From NCBI GenBank assembly GCA_963978545.1, contig OZ021729.1, positions 85,974,670-86,038,669 on the forward strand: a stretch of DNA of 64,000 bases, in the 5' to 3' direction. The DNA comes from Linyphia triangularis (taxonomy: Eukaryota; Arthropoda; Arachnida; Araneae; Linyphiidae). The notes under the pieces were generated by a model. That model did no database searches. It had not been told where the DNA came from and was given only the letters and a program-made list of their open reading frames with translations. Of the stretch, positions 60,252 through 63,164 are shown in pieces; within the stretch, counting starts at the first letter, position 1, and every line of letters begins with the position of its first letter. Position numbers and translations under genes: made by a program.

Positions 60252-62414
60252 TTCATTTCTCTACTGTGTATGTATGTGTGTAAGTGGTTAGCATAACTCC
60301 CGAACAAATTGACTTACGATGTTCAAATTTGGTATGCGGGTTGGGAGTGGCCATAGGATCTACCGTTTTTGTCAAAATCGAGCATGCGCATAATGTAGAA
60401 ATCATAAAAAATCACGTTTTTCAACAATTGCTTAATAACGAATCTAACGATTTCGATTAAAATCTATATGCTAATGCCTCTTAAGGTGTTTTAATCGTCC
60501 CCACCCCCGTTATTCCCGTAGAAATGCGATAAAAGTGCAAATAGTTGAAAAACGAGTACTTTTAACAAGCTTTTTGCCCTTGAGCATCGCCCATAAAAAA
60601 TGTTAGTTTTTCTGTTTCAAGCACAAGAAATGACAACGTAATGTCCATCCAATAATATTGCCAATCTCACCATATTGGTCTTTTCTTTTTTTGTCCATGT
60701 AAAAATTATTGCCAAAAATATCGCCAAACTGTCCATTTTTAATTTATTTAAATAAATGAAAATGGTTAGAAACATCCCGTAACAAATTTTAATGTGGTGA
60801 CCAATATTATAGTGTAATTGAAAGTCGTGCGATGTTCCACACCCCTAGTTTTTTCATTAAAATATACCATACGATTTTTCCTTACCTTGCACTTCTTGCA
60901 GCATGGACCGGAGGAGCACTGCGCATGCGTTATGAGTCTGCAAGTCAGTGGATCACAGCAAGGGTCGCGCTCGTTGCATTCCTGATTTAAAAAAGACAAT
61001 ATATTTAAATAGGGCATGTTTTGGAATGGTGATATGCAAACTGAAAGAAAACATCTGTTAAATCAAGGCACAAGTCCTTATGTTCAATCGCTTAGAGATC
61101 AGGATTAGATGCGGGAGACGATCTAAAAAAAGCTCTATCTGCGAATAGTTAAAACAATGGACAATTCCTGCATTTTTTAAAAAACGAGTGAAATTAGTTT
61201 ATATTTATGAAGAACTTCCTTCTAATTTCAATTATACAATTAAAAGTTCTTTTAAAGAAAATAGTCATTTATACATTCAGAAAAGAAAATGCCAAAAAAC
61301 CTCGTCCTATCGCAGTCCGATCAAAACGCTGCGTTATAGCTGTGACGTCACGACATCCTTCCGTTCTCTATGGTTATCGTGAGGTTTGTGCCAAATAGTT
61401 GGTGTATGTTTGGTAGACAATTGCCATATGCCGTACCGGTTGGCACGATTTGCGAGAAAAGTGCGGCTGCGTTTCAAGCGCCAAGTTGTTTCAGATGGAG
61501 TGACGTCACAATTCAATTCGAGTCGAATGTGTCGTTTTCTTGCCAAAATCTAACAAGCGAATTTAGGTTGCATATTAAAAAAAAAAAAAAAAAATTAAAA
61601 AGCTCATTGTGAAGAAATTTTTGTGTTTATGGCCTTTTGAAAGATTTAAAATTGAAAAAATTATTATTATTATTATTTTTTTTTAAATGCAGGAATTGTC
61701 TATTACGCGAGTTTCATCATAGACCGCCGTACATTATTGTGGGCATTTTACAGTTAAATAAAATAATAAAGGGGAATAATACTTGTAAATTTGATTGTAT
61801 CAGGTACAGTTATTCAGAGTAACTTTCAGCCATAAGGTGTAACTTTGTGCCACTTCCTAGTTTTAAGTATAGATTGTGAAACTGCTTTTTTTGCTCTGTA
61901 GTTTCGAAAATGAATTGGGAAAATAACACATAATTAATTCGACCATTCAGTTGCTTTCTGAATTACTGTTTCGCAAGTTCCATTTCAATGTTTATTTGAA
62001 GTTGATTAGTCGCTTTTAAAGGAATTTCTATACATACACGTGCCACTTAACTTACGGAATCTTCTCGCGTGTAAAATTTTATTAAATGAAAATATTGGGA
62101 GTAAATTAAAAAAAAGTACCAAGAAAATATAAACAAATAATGATCAAAGCGGTCATTCACAGAGCTAAAAAAAAATTCTGCCCGCCTATAATTGCTCCAA
62201 AAAAGCGCTACCGATGTTTTTGTTGGTCGGAAAAGTTTTTGTAAGACTTCGAAAGAAAAATAAATTACAATTTTTACTTGGGGTAAAAACTGATTCATCA
62301 TTTCATCAGAGAAAATATCAGTACAATAGAATATACTACTAACCTCCGGTGGACCGCAGTCGCACTCTTCCGTTTCTTCCAGAATGCTGTTTCCGCAAAT
62401 GGACTTTCTCTGCG
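16005..62414 (-). CDS. ADAM family protein, disintegrin to transmembrane (ten exons, both ends missing)
   Basis: Reading the - strand, exons are 62414-62344, 60981-60886, 53297-53217, 47229-47115, 31260-31152, 22806-22684, 20656-20584, 20489-20397, 18650-18515 and 16113-16005. All have AG/GT borders and matching phases, giving about 335 residues. Domain order is disintegrin (ECDCG, PCC...CC, then [16 protein letters not shown] with an ECD disintegrin loop), ADAM cysteine-rich domain ([16 protein letters not shown]), an EGF-like module ([19 protein letters not shown]), an acidic stalk and one transmembrane helix. ADAMs are type I membrane proteins that act in adhesion and, if the protease is intact, ectodomain shedding. 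The propeptide and metalloprotease lie upstream of the window, so catalytic competence cannot be judged. The order fits the ADAM11/22/23 (mind-meld) or meltrin type; which one is unresolved. The cytoplasmic tail was not found. Introns are crowded with transposons. Confidence 0.93.
16114..18514 (-). other. ADAM intron
   Basis: AT-rich. It holds a short tandem duplication of 'gcgccaaaagctggga' (16859-16892), a CT run near 17030 and a 32-bp tandem repeat (18064-18155). Nothing else is named. Confidence 0.6.
18064..18155. repeat. 32-bp tandem repeat, about three units
   Basis: The unit is about 'attttagggataattcc' plus 'aaaaatttcaggaat'. Related 'ttttaggg' motifs continue degraded to about 18480, ending near 'gcgacacctg'. 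It is probably the internal part of a decayed element. Confidence 0.7.
18515..18650 (-). CDS. ADAM exon: EGF-like module end and acidic stalk
   Basis: Acceptor TTTTCAG, donor GTAGGA. It encodes [20 protein letters not shown], completing the EGF-like fold begun in the previous exon (CSGHG), then an Asp/Glu-rich juxtamembrane stretch ([20 protein letters not shown]). Confidence 0.92.
18790..19055. repeat. Repeat F copy 1
   Basis: It shares ordered blocks with 35700-35990, including 'aagtgtaaaaaaa', 'cttgcctcaa', 'cgttttggctg' and 'gttgccatggtaacc'. Unknown non-coding element. Confidence 0.5.
19075..19253 (-). mobile_element. SINE-1 copy 2
   Basis: It is the reverse complement of the SINE-1 consensus, with the tRNA-like head at the right (GCCGACC near 19253) and the tail at the left. 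A clear target duplication was not seen. Confidence 0.85.
19764..20251. repeat. Tandem repeat, three units of about 155-171 bp
   Basis: Each unit starts at 'agcagtgtaattata' (19764, 19935, 20090) and runs to 'atggaattaaatata'. Unit lengths differ mainly in the A-runs. It lies in an ADAM intron and has no coding capacity. Confidence 0.9.
20397..20489 (-). CDS. ADAM exon: cysteine-rich to EGF boundary
   Basis: Acceptor CCACAG, donor GTAAGT, 31 codons in phase 0. It encodes [14 protein letters not shown], then [14 protein letters not shown], where CSGHG opens the EGF-like module. Confidence 0.92.
20584..20656 (-). CDS. ADAM exon: cysteine-rich domain
   Basis: Acceptor ATTCCAG, donor GTGAGA. 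It completes the split Lys codon and encodes [20 protein letters not shown], then GYQK. The 'DGTxCG' motif is characteristic of the ADAM cysteine-rich domain. Confidence 0.9.
20657..22125 (-). other. ADAM intron, no recognised element
   Basis: AT-rich. The longer open frames here have no recognisable composition or motif, and no repeat shared with the rest of the window was noticed. Confidence 0.5.
22126..22620. repeat. tRNA-related repeat with about 115-bp direct terminal copies (SINE-3)
   Basis: Near-identical stretches at about 22139-22243 and 22488-22608 ('gctttcattgcgggcgacg', 'ctttaccgctgtgcaaaaga') flank a 245-bp middle. Read on the - strand each terminal copy resembles a tRNA, with an A-box around GCACAGCGGTAAAG and a B-box GGGATCGAGGC. 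The same layout recurs at 37822-38314. Confidence 0.65.
22684..22806 (-). CDS. ADAM exon: cysteine-rich domain
   Basis: Acceptor ATTTCAG, donor GTAAGA. It encodes [20 protein letters not shown], then [20 protein letters not shown]. The CGxLQC motif is typical of ADAM cysteine-rich domains. Confidence 0.9.
22885..22990. repeat. Element B fragment joined to a tRNA-like SINE fragment
   Basis: 'aagaggatgtcctagttaag' is a B terminus. It is followed by 'gcgaagtgcgctaac', which matches the tRNA-like end of the SINE-3 variant at 30120-30200. Confidence 0.45.
23473..23477. repeat. Target site duplication GGCGC (left)
   Basis: GGCGC precedes the 5' LTR and recurs at 29641-29645 after the 3' LTR. The 5-bp length is normal for BEL/Pao integrases. 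Confidence 0.93.
23478..23631 (+). repeat. BEL/Pao 5' LTR
   Basis: It begins TGTGGCGAATATTGG and ends GTTTCCTTTA. Its borders are fixed exactly by comparison with the 3' LTR. It carries AATAAA at 23572-23577, which would serve for polyadenylation in the 3' copy. Ending in TA rather than CA is unusual. Confidence 0.95.
23638..23655 (+). promoter_or_regulatory. Primer-binding site, tRNA-Gly type
   Basis: TGGTGCATAGGCTGGGAA begins six bases after the 5' LTR. TGG pairs with the CCA end of a tRNA. The rest resembles the complement of the 3' end of animal tRNA-Gly, with about two mismatches by recall. Confidence 0.75.
23962..29289 (+). CDS. BEL/Pao gag-pol polyprotein, 1775 aa
   Basis: One uninterrupted frame encodes the retrotransposon polyprotein. 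The ATG at 23962 ([10 protein letters not shown]) is chosen because the upstream in-frame ATG codes for a leader unlike gag. Rough domains: gag with the DUF1759-type core from residue 146, a cysteine/histidine cluster at 373-436 (zinc-knuckle region), an aspartic protease with DNGS at 498, reverse transcriptase with VVFDG near 790 and catalytic YVDD at 912, RNase H from about 1097 (CFSDAS, later TDS), an integrase HHCC zinc domain near 1409, and a DDE core with D1478, D1540 and E1590. The C-terminal part matches the DUF5641-type tail usual in Pao integrases. All catalytic residues looked for are present and no stop or frameshift is seen, so this copy may be competent. DNGS instead of DTG/DSG is a variation seen in this protease group. 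Confidence 0.96.
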   Translation: MDASNLALLERTKKTRSVIRSIVTRQTNKLESEINNSADKTVVHEIYVQLISKFEELSKLDKEVEGLIDIDNLEDEILTREEYRDKFIIWKTRAERYIESVSIPSSVSIQNSRETQQQNVTLPVNSSFPSALTNQSRLPKLTLESFSGKDISSFPSFWARFKSAVHENSSLSDVDKFCYLKSVVTSDAELAIRGLTLTSENYAAAIKILEDRFGRKELIVDYHMNRLLNLTPVRKSFDVIALRNLYDQLELNIRGLETLGISPNSYSCLLFPIIMKAIPPNLALEFNRIYKDKQSQITDLTSYLRDEVQSRERTDALVKSHESQIKGSHSNKFSERAPRFLTQTQQKSNSRFSSNHNKSTVSGSATELLAAAHFSCIFCSENNTHSSDLCENLCAQQKRDKLIKERRCFLCCNTNCRVKGCKGIVCTYCQGRHARAICFKLENSKKQNSHLDLKENSVDVKSTTSNSVMNNCSGVLLQCVKVEIIGSTSSDKIFCLFDNGSEKTFVKKDVSRRLGLKKIGLEKLNIYSFGSKTPKNQTCSKVEVRLRNVLNGQETVIEALEIEEISKATISLPNPEVWKEMESRGVRLTFSCSESTGSCEISLLIGSDFYWSLTNQIKRLDSSLVAVDTSLGWSLQGRCDEQSECTSVHLIHSEDESVSAELRRFWEIESLGIHDKDSVSWSKGDEEVLSEFDNSISFVDGRYRVSLPWRPGMREALQNNEFVARKRFEGLVRRFKCDHELFCEYKDVIDDYVREGIVERTSCESLSNSQGFYQPHHAVIRSDKTTSRLRVVFDGSAHEDKNISLNESLYTGPNLHPNILELLLRFRENYVAFTADVKSAFLQIELDLADRDFTRFFWTDNLNNDPYVLNFTRVLFGLRPSPYLLAATLKHHFKKYKEQYPHTFNLLNSSVYVDDVISGRNDVQDALRTSMECLQIFSDAGMLLRKWRTNSKQLYLLWQQERVEPEFSETVAVDLSLPIKVLGLSWDPERDLIYFDPKDLLKFMSRKIESKRFILSVVGRIFDPIGIIGPFVIKLKRVLQDLWTLGVDWDSELPPKLRHQWQQWSSEAEDLTEIKIPRYYLGELEQDVSMFEIHCFSDASKTAYGTVLYLRFVTRNNEIETSFICSKGRVAPLKSMTVPRLELTAALLSTRLAKQVSTCLRFDANIYYWTDSLISYYWIRGDSSTFKPYVKNRVAEIQMLSDPIRWGHCPGKDNPADLISRGTSALNLVQNELWWNGPPWLKLPPDHWPNLHRPILDSELCSEELAFSFSVHVAVTQPKESLVDIKRFSSLKKLLRVTAWIFRFVNNVKNLNKSLSLYLTADEIQNAEYFWIKYVQTEFYSAEISALRSNKQLQNNSEIKSLVPYLDQDSLLRITGRLLEADLCFGEKHPVILPRRCKFTELLVTREHGEIGHCGVSATLTQLRKHYWVPKIRQLVKTVIRNCLICKKYNAKPADQLSGQLPRDRISRSPPFQIVGVDFTGAILVKNSKDTQKSYVALFTCAVTRAVHLELVSDMSTRCFLLAFRRFLARRSNCQVIYSDNARTFKAAQRELTYFTNILKDSKLQNFVADKGIRWKFIVERAPWWGGFYERLVKTVKEPLRKILGKALVTFEELSTILSEVEVIVNNRPLTYVENDPGEPEPLTPAHFLELGYGDSKYPVHFIELIDSTAAKQSYQRRKTYQTLLLKQIWRRWKEQYLLQLKTVNNFKSPSLRKNLQLNDVVIVEGNVKSKLLWELVVIKEIYIGRDNNVRSCLVKTSKGLFKKPIQLLYPLEIT
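29459..29477 (+). promoter_or_regulatory. Perfect hairpin before the 3' LTR
   Basis: GGTGAACA, loop TTC, TGTTCACC. It is an 8-bp stem with a 3-base loop, directly before the purine-rich GGTGGGGTG (29478-29486) that abuts the LTR and would be the polypurine tract. Confidence 0.6.
29487..29640 (+). repeat. BEL/Pao 3' LTR
   Basis: It matches the 5' LTR over all 154 bases by eye and is followed by GGCGC (29641-29645). AATAAA is at 29581-29586. Confidence 0.95.
29860..30240. repeat. SINE-3 related repeat with tRNA-like head
   Basis: It contains the middle block of SINE-3 ('cccagtgagtcgcgaaggg', 'gccgatagatggcagcatga'). On the - strand at about 30120-30200 it has a tRNA-like segment (A-box TAGTAGTTAACGC, B-box GAGTTCGACTTCC). 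It is not a functional tRNA gene as far as can be judged. Confidence 0.6.
30248..31097. mobile_element. Fold-back element B, copy 5, fused with element A copy 3
   Basis: The left B arm ends near 30391, A sequence occupies 30392-30799, and the rest of B follows to 'aactacaatttcctcttaa'. Confidence 0.7.
30392..30799. mobile_element. Fold-back element A, copy 3 (left end missing)
   Basis: It starts in the left interior ('gatttctgatctttggctc') and runs to GCCTCTCAGTCTA. The central paired motif TTACGTCA TCAG TGACGTAA is intact at 30464-30483. Confidence 0.8.
31152..31260 (-). CDS. ADAM exon: cysteine-rich domain
   Basis: Acceptor TTTGCAG, donor GTAAGT. It encodes [20 protein letters not shown], then [17 protein letters not shown]. 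The pattern CFEKLN...GNCG is a strong ADAM signature. Confidence 0.93.
32070..33083. mobile_element. Non-autonomous hAT-like element, 1014 bp
   Basis: It starts CAGGGGCGTAGCCAGG and ends CTGGCTACGCGCCTG, inverted repeats with one or two mismatches. It is flanked by an exact 8-bp duplication AAGTATAA (32062-32069 and 33084-33091), the length typical of hAT transposases. The interior has G- and C-runs forming a hairpin around 32700-32790 but no transposase frame. Confidence 0.82.
33487..33670 (+). mobile_element. SINE-1 copy 3
   Basis: Full copy with tRNA-like head and ACCAACC tail. CCTAATATATATT flanks it on both sides. It is inserted in the 2.5-kb CAGTGGCGG element. Confidence 0.88.
34202..34283. 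repeat. (TA)n microsatellite, about 80 bp
   Basis: Roughly 40 TA units. Confidence 0.95.
34908..35632. repeat. Repeat D copy 1 (inverted)
   Basis: This dispersed repeat of about 730 bp starts 'actaggggtgtggcacatcg' and ends near 'acacatgggtaactgaaagt'. Both ends carry 'tttcaattac' in inverted orientation, suggesting a DNA element. No coding capacity. Confidence 0.7.
35700..35990. repeat. Repeat F copy 2
   Basis: It is a counterpart of 18790-19055, with the same ordered blocks ending 'gttgccatggtaacc'. Confidence 0.5.
36248..36960. repeat. Repeat C copy carrying a SINE
   Basis: The C body is split at 36305 by SINE-1 copy 4. After it the C order continues: 'ggactcgatgacaatgcatt', 'agaaactctttcctgttgcc', 'cattttgctgatagaaatgt'. 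Confidence 0.7.
36306..36486 (-). mobile_element. SINE-1 copy 4
   Basis: Inverted copy. The target duplication AACTTGGCAGAT lies on both sides and derives from repeat C. Confidence 0.87.
37370..37599. mobile_element. 230-bp palindromic MITE
   Basis: Arms of about 90 bp starting CTAAACTTCAACTTAACTAG are inverted copies with few mismatches, and TA flanks both sides (37368-37369 and 37600-37601). The centre contains the further inverted motif 'gttcgccaaacc' / 'ggtttggcgaga'. Non-coding; transcription would give a long hairpin. Confidence 0.8.
37822..38314. repeat. SINE-3 type repeat with about 130-bp direct terminal copies
   Basis: The stretches 37822-37957 and 38182-38314 are similar throughout ('gtttgcggtcgctgg', 'atgctttaccgct', ending 'cgagaccg'). 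They lie 360 bp apart and enclose the same middle block as at 22246-22485. Confidence 0.65.
38315..38889. other. ADAM intron, nothing recognised
   Basis: AT-rich sequence with A-runs near 38517 and 38718; no repeat or coding segment named. Confidence 0.5.
38890..39105. repeat. Repeat D fragment
   Basis: It shares 'gttgaaaaacgaatacctttaa', 'cacagagctct' and 'agcatcgcccatcaacgat' with the longer D copies. A C-run follows at 39140-39152. Confidence 0.6.
39449..39549 (+). repeat. SINE-2 fragment (3' part)
   Basis: 'ggctcggaatccatgttaag', 'ctgtacg' and 'aacgtacaaaccaatcagcc' match the 3' half of the SINE-2 copies at 44249 and 51934. The tRNA-like head is missing. Confidence 0.6.
40024..40288. 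mobile_element. Fold-back element A, copy 5 (left half only)
   Basis: It runs from TAGACTGCAATTTTTGG to 'aagaaggttacagaca', where A similarity stops. The next bases ('aggaggttagaagagag') recur inverted next to the truncated copy 6 at about 45585-45605. Confidence 0.75.
40560..41262. repeat. Repeat C internal units in tandem
   Basis: At least four degenerate copies of a block containing 'cttgccgtcatc', 'gaaacttggcagatgga', 'gacaatgcattc' and 'actaaaaggccacttttac' follow one another at roughly 110-290 bp spacing. Confidence 0.65.
41272..41458 (+). mobile_element. SINE-1 copy 5
   Basis: Full copy; one G is missing in the GTGTTGGCATG junction. AATATTTTAAA flanks it on both sides. Confidence 0.88.
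41620..41890. repeat. Degenerate tandem repeat, about 50-60-bp period
   Basis: About five units contain 'gctcgcttcgctcgctg' variants followed by 'aaggttaattgctacgca' variants. The origin is unknown and there is no conserved frame. Confidence 0.7.
42514..42694 (-). mobile_element. SINE-1 copy 6
   Basis: Inverted copy flanked by an exact 14-bp duplication TTGAAAAGAAAAGG (42500-42513 and 42695-42708). Here the B-box is GACTCGAACCC on the + strand without the extra base seen in other copies. Confidence 0.9.
42709..43635. other. ADAM intron, nothing recognised
   Basis: AT-rich, without repeats shared with the window that I noticed. Confidence 0.5.
43636..44240. repeat. Repeat C, tandem internal units, inverted
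   Basis: It starts 'tctaatataaatcctttata'. Then come several copies of the block 'caaaacttgataca', 'gaatctatctg', 'agtttcagcccgattggatg' variants. C sequence resumes after the SINE at 44433-44520 ('ggatgacggtaag'). Confidence 0.65.
44249..44432 (-). mobile_element. SINE-2 copy 1 (tRNA-derived)
   Basis: On the - strand the head reads GCTGACCAACCTGATGGCGG with A-box TGTGGTTAGCGCTC and B-box GGGTTTGAATCCG. The body ends with ACCAACCAACC. The family is distinct from SINE-1 but has a similar tail. Confidence 0.75.
45018..45451. mobile_element. hAT-like MITE, 434 bp
   Basis: It begins CAGCGGTTTCTAACC and ends GGTAGGAACCGCTG, the CAGnGGTTC-type terminus common in hAT elements. Flanking 8-mers GTATAAAA and GTAGAGAA match at 6 of 8 positions. 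No transposase is present. Confidence 0.7.
45612..46020. mobile_element. Fold-back element A, copy 6 (right half)
   Basis: It runs from 'cagacgattcgaatgtgtgg' to GCCTCTCGGACTA. The central CRE-like pair is damaged by a one-base change (GACGATA). Confidence 0.8.
46021..46725. other. ADAM intron, nothing recognised
   Basis: Slightly more GC-rich than its surroundings at 46500-46680; no coding segment or repeat identified. Confidence 0.4.
46726..46904 (+). mobile_element. SINE-1 copy 7
   Basis: Full copy flanked by CCTTGTAAAACTC on both sides (13 bp). Confidence 0.88.
47115..47229 (-). CDS. ADAM exon: disintegrin to cysteine-rich
   Basis: Acceptor CTTTCAG, donor GTAAGC. It encodes [20 protein letters not shown], then [18 protein letters not shown], the conserved ADAM stretch in which paralogues read CPxDxYxxNGxxC...GxC. 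Confidence 0.94.
47334..47797. mobile_element. pogo/Tigger-like element P, copy 1 (464 bp)
   Basis: The ends are CAGTAGAATCACTATTAACC and GGTTAATCGAGGTTCTACTG, flanked by TA. CAGTAGAA(C/T)CTCGATTAACC termini are typical of Tigger/pogo elements. A short internal frame ([18 protein letters not shown]) is conserved among copies, but no catalytic core is present. Confidence 0.78.
47811..48370. repeat. Repeat C copy
   Basis: It starts 'ttaacttcgattgtgttt', passes through the usual C blocks and ends 'aaggatttacattaaaaact'. Confidence 0.7.
48371..49221. other. ADAM intron, nothing recognised
   Basis: AT-rich, with short direct and inverted 'accggggtaaatattaacct' type motifs near 48580-48660. Confidence 0.45.
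49222..50460 (-). mobile_element. Tc1-like transposon, right end not found
   Basis: The left terminus CACTATCTGGCCAAAAGTAT follows TA (49220-49221) and is typical of Tc1-type inverted repeats. The matching repeat was not found near the transposase start, so the other end is truncated or diverged. The right boundary given is approximate. Confidence 0.75.
49286..50317 (-). pseudogene. Tc1-like DD34E transposase with one nonsense codon
   Basis: The frame begins ATG at 50317 ([15 protein letters not shown]) and is open to 49382-49384, where TAG replaces what is expected to be CAG (Gln) after MDAW. It continues in frame to TAA at 49286-49288, giving the usual length of about 340 residues. Visible parts are paired helix-turn-helix DNA-binding domains ([19 protein letters not shown]), the GRPKT linker, and the catalytic triad WSDES, KDN and NPIE with 34 residues between the second D and E. 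The enzyme would cut and paste the element at TA sites. Only the last 32 residues lie after the stop, so inactivation appears recent. A TATA-like CTATAAAAG lies upstream at about 50366-50376. Same strand as the host ADAM gene. Confidence 0.9.
50457..51235. repeat. Repeat D copy split by an LTR-like insert
   Basis: D blocks ('taagacctaccattaag', 'tgtttttcagtaattgctaa') run to 50724 and continue after the insert at 51182 with 'gtgttataatgtaattgaaa'. Confidence 0.65.
50725..51181. mobile_element. Possible solo LTR, 457 bp
   Basis: This insert in repeat D starts TGTTATGAATTTTTCC and ends TTTGTGCAACA (TG...CA). It contains 'tatttatac' as possible TATA box. The flanking bases (GTATT/GTGTT or AGTAT/GTGTT) give only a partial target duplication. 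Confidence 0.45.
51260..51760. repeat. Repeat D, second partial copy
   Basis: It starts near 'acatctggactttatagaag' and shares the D blocks 'aaggttttcgtcaatac' and 'aaggtgttctaaacatcc'. It is truncated on the right. Confidence 0.6.
51934..52119 (+). mobile_element. SINE-2 copy 2
   Basis: tRNA-like head with A-box TGTGGTTAGAGCTC and B-box GGGTTCGAATACA, body 'ttcggaatccacggtaagct' and tail ACAAACCAACCACA. It matches 44249-44432. Confidence 0.75.
52161..53041 (+). mobile_element. Rearranged mariner with 235-bp inverted ends
   Basis: TA flanks both sides. The left 235 bp (52161-52395) include the terminal repeat, the 5' UTR and the first codons of the transposase. The right end (52806-53041) is their near-perfect reverse complement. 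The catalytic half of the gene is gone, so the element is non-autonomous and can fold back on itself. Confidence 0.88.
52350..52871 (+). pseudogene. Mariner transposase, N-terminal half only
   Basis: The frame opens [20 protein letters not shown] and shows the mariner N-terminal DNA-binding region, with [20 protein letters not shown] as a typical linker and a second helix-turn-helix ([20 protein letters not shown]). After DPAYLDRI at about 52800 the sequence switches to the inverted copy of the element's own 5' end, so the last residues (from PNLKQNLM) are read from the wrong strand. All DD34D catalytic residues are missing. Roughly 150 of about 345 family residues remain. It could at most bind ends, as a repressor; that is speculation. 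Confidence 0.88.
53217..53297 (-). CDS. ADAM exon: disintegrin loop
   Basis: Acceptor TTTTCAG, donor GTGAGT, 27 codons in phase 0. It encodes [20 protein letters not shown], then CNGTGGQ. The ECD within CRPSKGECD marks the disintegrin loop. Confidence 0.95.
53298..53917 (-). other. ADAM intron, nothing recognised
   Basis: AT-rich sequence with no named element. Confidence 0.5.
53918..55250. repeat. Repeat C copies split by element A copy 7
   Basis: C sequence starts 'tttttaatataaatccttta', is partly duplicated near 54230-54360, is interrupted by A, and resumes at 55031 ('ttagcaattc'), ending 'gttaacataaaggattaaa'. Confidence 0.65.
54371..55030. mobile_element. Fold-back element A, copy 7 (complete, 660 bp)
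   Basis: It starts TAGACTGAGAGGC and ends GCCTCTCGGACTA, flanked by a 3-bp TTA on each side (54368-54370 and 55031-55033). The central TTACGTCA CTTA TGACGTAA is intact at 54690-54709. Confidence 0.88.
55251..55815 (-). other. ADAM intron, nothing recognised
   Basis: AT-rich; no repeat or exon named. Confidence 0.5.
55818..56632. repeat. Repeat D copy
   Basis: It starts 'tttcaattactcatatg' and ends 'gatgtttcacacccttaag', with 'gtaactgaaagctgcgcgat' as the inverted counterpart of the start. Full-length with homopolymer expansions. Confidence 0.75.
56771..56952 (-). mobile_element. SINE-1 copy 8
   Basis: Inverted copy with an exact 14-bp target duplication CGTCGTACTCGCGG (56757-56770 and 56953-56966). 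Confidence 0.92.
57553..58316. repeat. Repeat D copy (best preserved)
   Basis: It starts 'tttcaattacccatatgc' and ends 'gcgatgtcctaagcccctag', with all D blocks in order. The interior shows no protein-coding signal. Confidence 0.78.
58753..59216. mobile_element. pogo/Tigger-like element P, copy 2 (464 bp)
   Basis: It has the same length and order as copy 1. The left terminus is slightly mutated (AAGTAGAATCTCGATTAACC), the right is CGGTTAATCGAGGTTCTACTG minus one base, followed by TA. Confidence 0.8.
59225..59397. mobile_element. Second Tigger-like MITE, 173 bp
   Basis: It begins TAGTCAAACCCCGTTAACGC and ends GCGTTAACGGAGTTTGACTG, then TA. These termini resemble the CAGTCAAACC...TAACG ends of Tigger-type elements. 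It starts only 8 bases after P copy 2 ends. Confidence 0.7.
59457..60852. repeat. Repeat D copy carrying a nested element
   Basis: D starts 'tttcaattacccatacg', is interrupted at about 59485-60148, continues 'ggtaatgaaag' and ends 'gtcgtgcgatgttccacacc'. A poly-A run lies at about 60219-60249. Confidence 0.7.
59485..60148. mobile_element. Nested element with AGAGGTCGG...CGATATATCGAT ends, about 664 bp
   Basis: The left end AGAGGTCGGCGATATATCGA is mirrored at the right by 'tcgatatttccgacctct'. Both subterminal regions are rich in 'atcgatat'. The middle (59750-60010) contains repeat C sequence. No target duplication is clear. Confidence 0.6.
60886..60981 (-). CDS. ADAM exon: disintegrin domain
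   Basis: Acceptor AAATCAG, donor GTAAGG, 32 codons in phase 0. It encodes [20 protein letters not shown], then [12 protein letters not shown], with the paired-cysteine pattern (PCC...C...CC..C) of ADAM disintegrin domains. Confidence 0.95.
60982..62343 (-). other. ADAM intron with possible inverted-repeat element
   Basis: 'acaattcctgcatttttta' at about 61161-61180 and its inverse 'taaatgcaggaattgt' at about 61685-61700 could be the ends of a 540-bp MITE. The open frames inside have no recognised product. Confidence 0.4.
62344..62414 (-). CDS. ADAM exon: start of disintegrin domain
   Basis: Acceptor ATTAG, donor GTTAGT. It begins mid-codon, then encodes [20 protein letters not shown] followed by PPE. 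CGN...E.ECDCG opens every ADAM disintegrin domain, so the metalloprotease exons must lie further right. Confidence 0.93.
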
Positions 62415-62708
62415 CTAATAAAAAAGAAGCAAGTGATATCCAATAGAATAAGTATTATATTTGATAGAAAATGCTTAGAATCTCCAAGACGGGAACATCT
62501 TCAAAGAAAGGTGATAACAAACGAAGCTTTTTTTCTTCGTTGGCGTATAGATTAACAGCTGGATATAGACTGTTCCGATGGCAATTCAAAGAGGAAAAAA
62601 ACGCGCCGGTGGGTTGATGATGATGAGTGGATGATTATCCAATCACAGTTTACTTTTATAGTTGGGTGGGAATGCAGTAAAACTTGCAGTACTAGATATA
62701 TATATATA

Positions 62709-63164
62709 CAGTAGAACCTCGATTAAACGTCCCTCCTTTATCCGGAACTCTCTGTTAACCGGCAATCATTTAGTTCACATCAAAAATCTCCCAAATGAGT
62801 AATAAATCATTTGTTCCTTTTTAAACCGTAATCTTTTCCCTCGCTCTAAAGTTACATAAGTAATGGTGAGGCTTTTGACTGTTTTTCTACAGAACTGACA
62901 TGGTTAGAGCGACCTTCAGAGCAAACTGAACTATTGCCTTCAAAAAGACTCCGGGATAGAGCAGCGAAACAAAGATTATCAAGATTACGACAACAAAAAC
63001 TCATTTCCAATAATTATGTCATAAAAAAAACATTAAAAGTCCCGTATTCAATAAACGAAAATCATTTCTTTTTTATTGTTTTTTACAACTCTCTTTTATC
63101 CGGAATTTTTGCTTAACCGACCTACCTTTGGTCCGAATTAGGTCGGTTAATCGAGATTCTACTG
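62709..63164. mobile_element. pogo/Tigger-like element P, copy 3 (456 bp, inverted)
   Basis: It starts CAGTAGAACCTCGATTAAAC and ends GGTTAATCGAGATTCTACTG, with flanking TA inside a TATATA run. It carries the same short frame ([18 protein letters not shown], at 62934) as copy 1 in the opposite direction. Confidence 0.8.
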
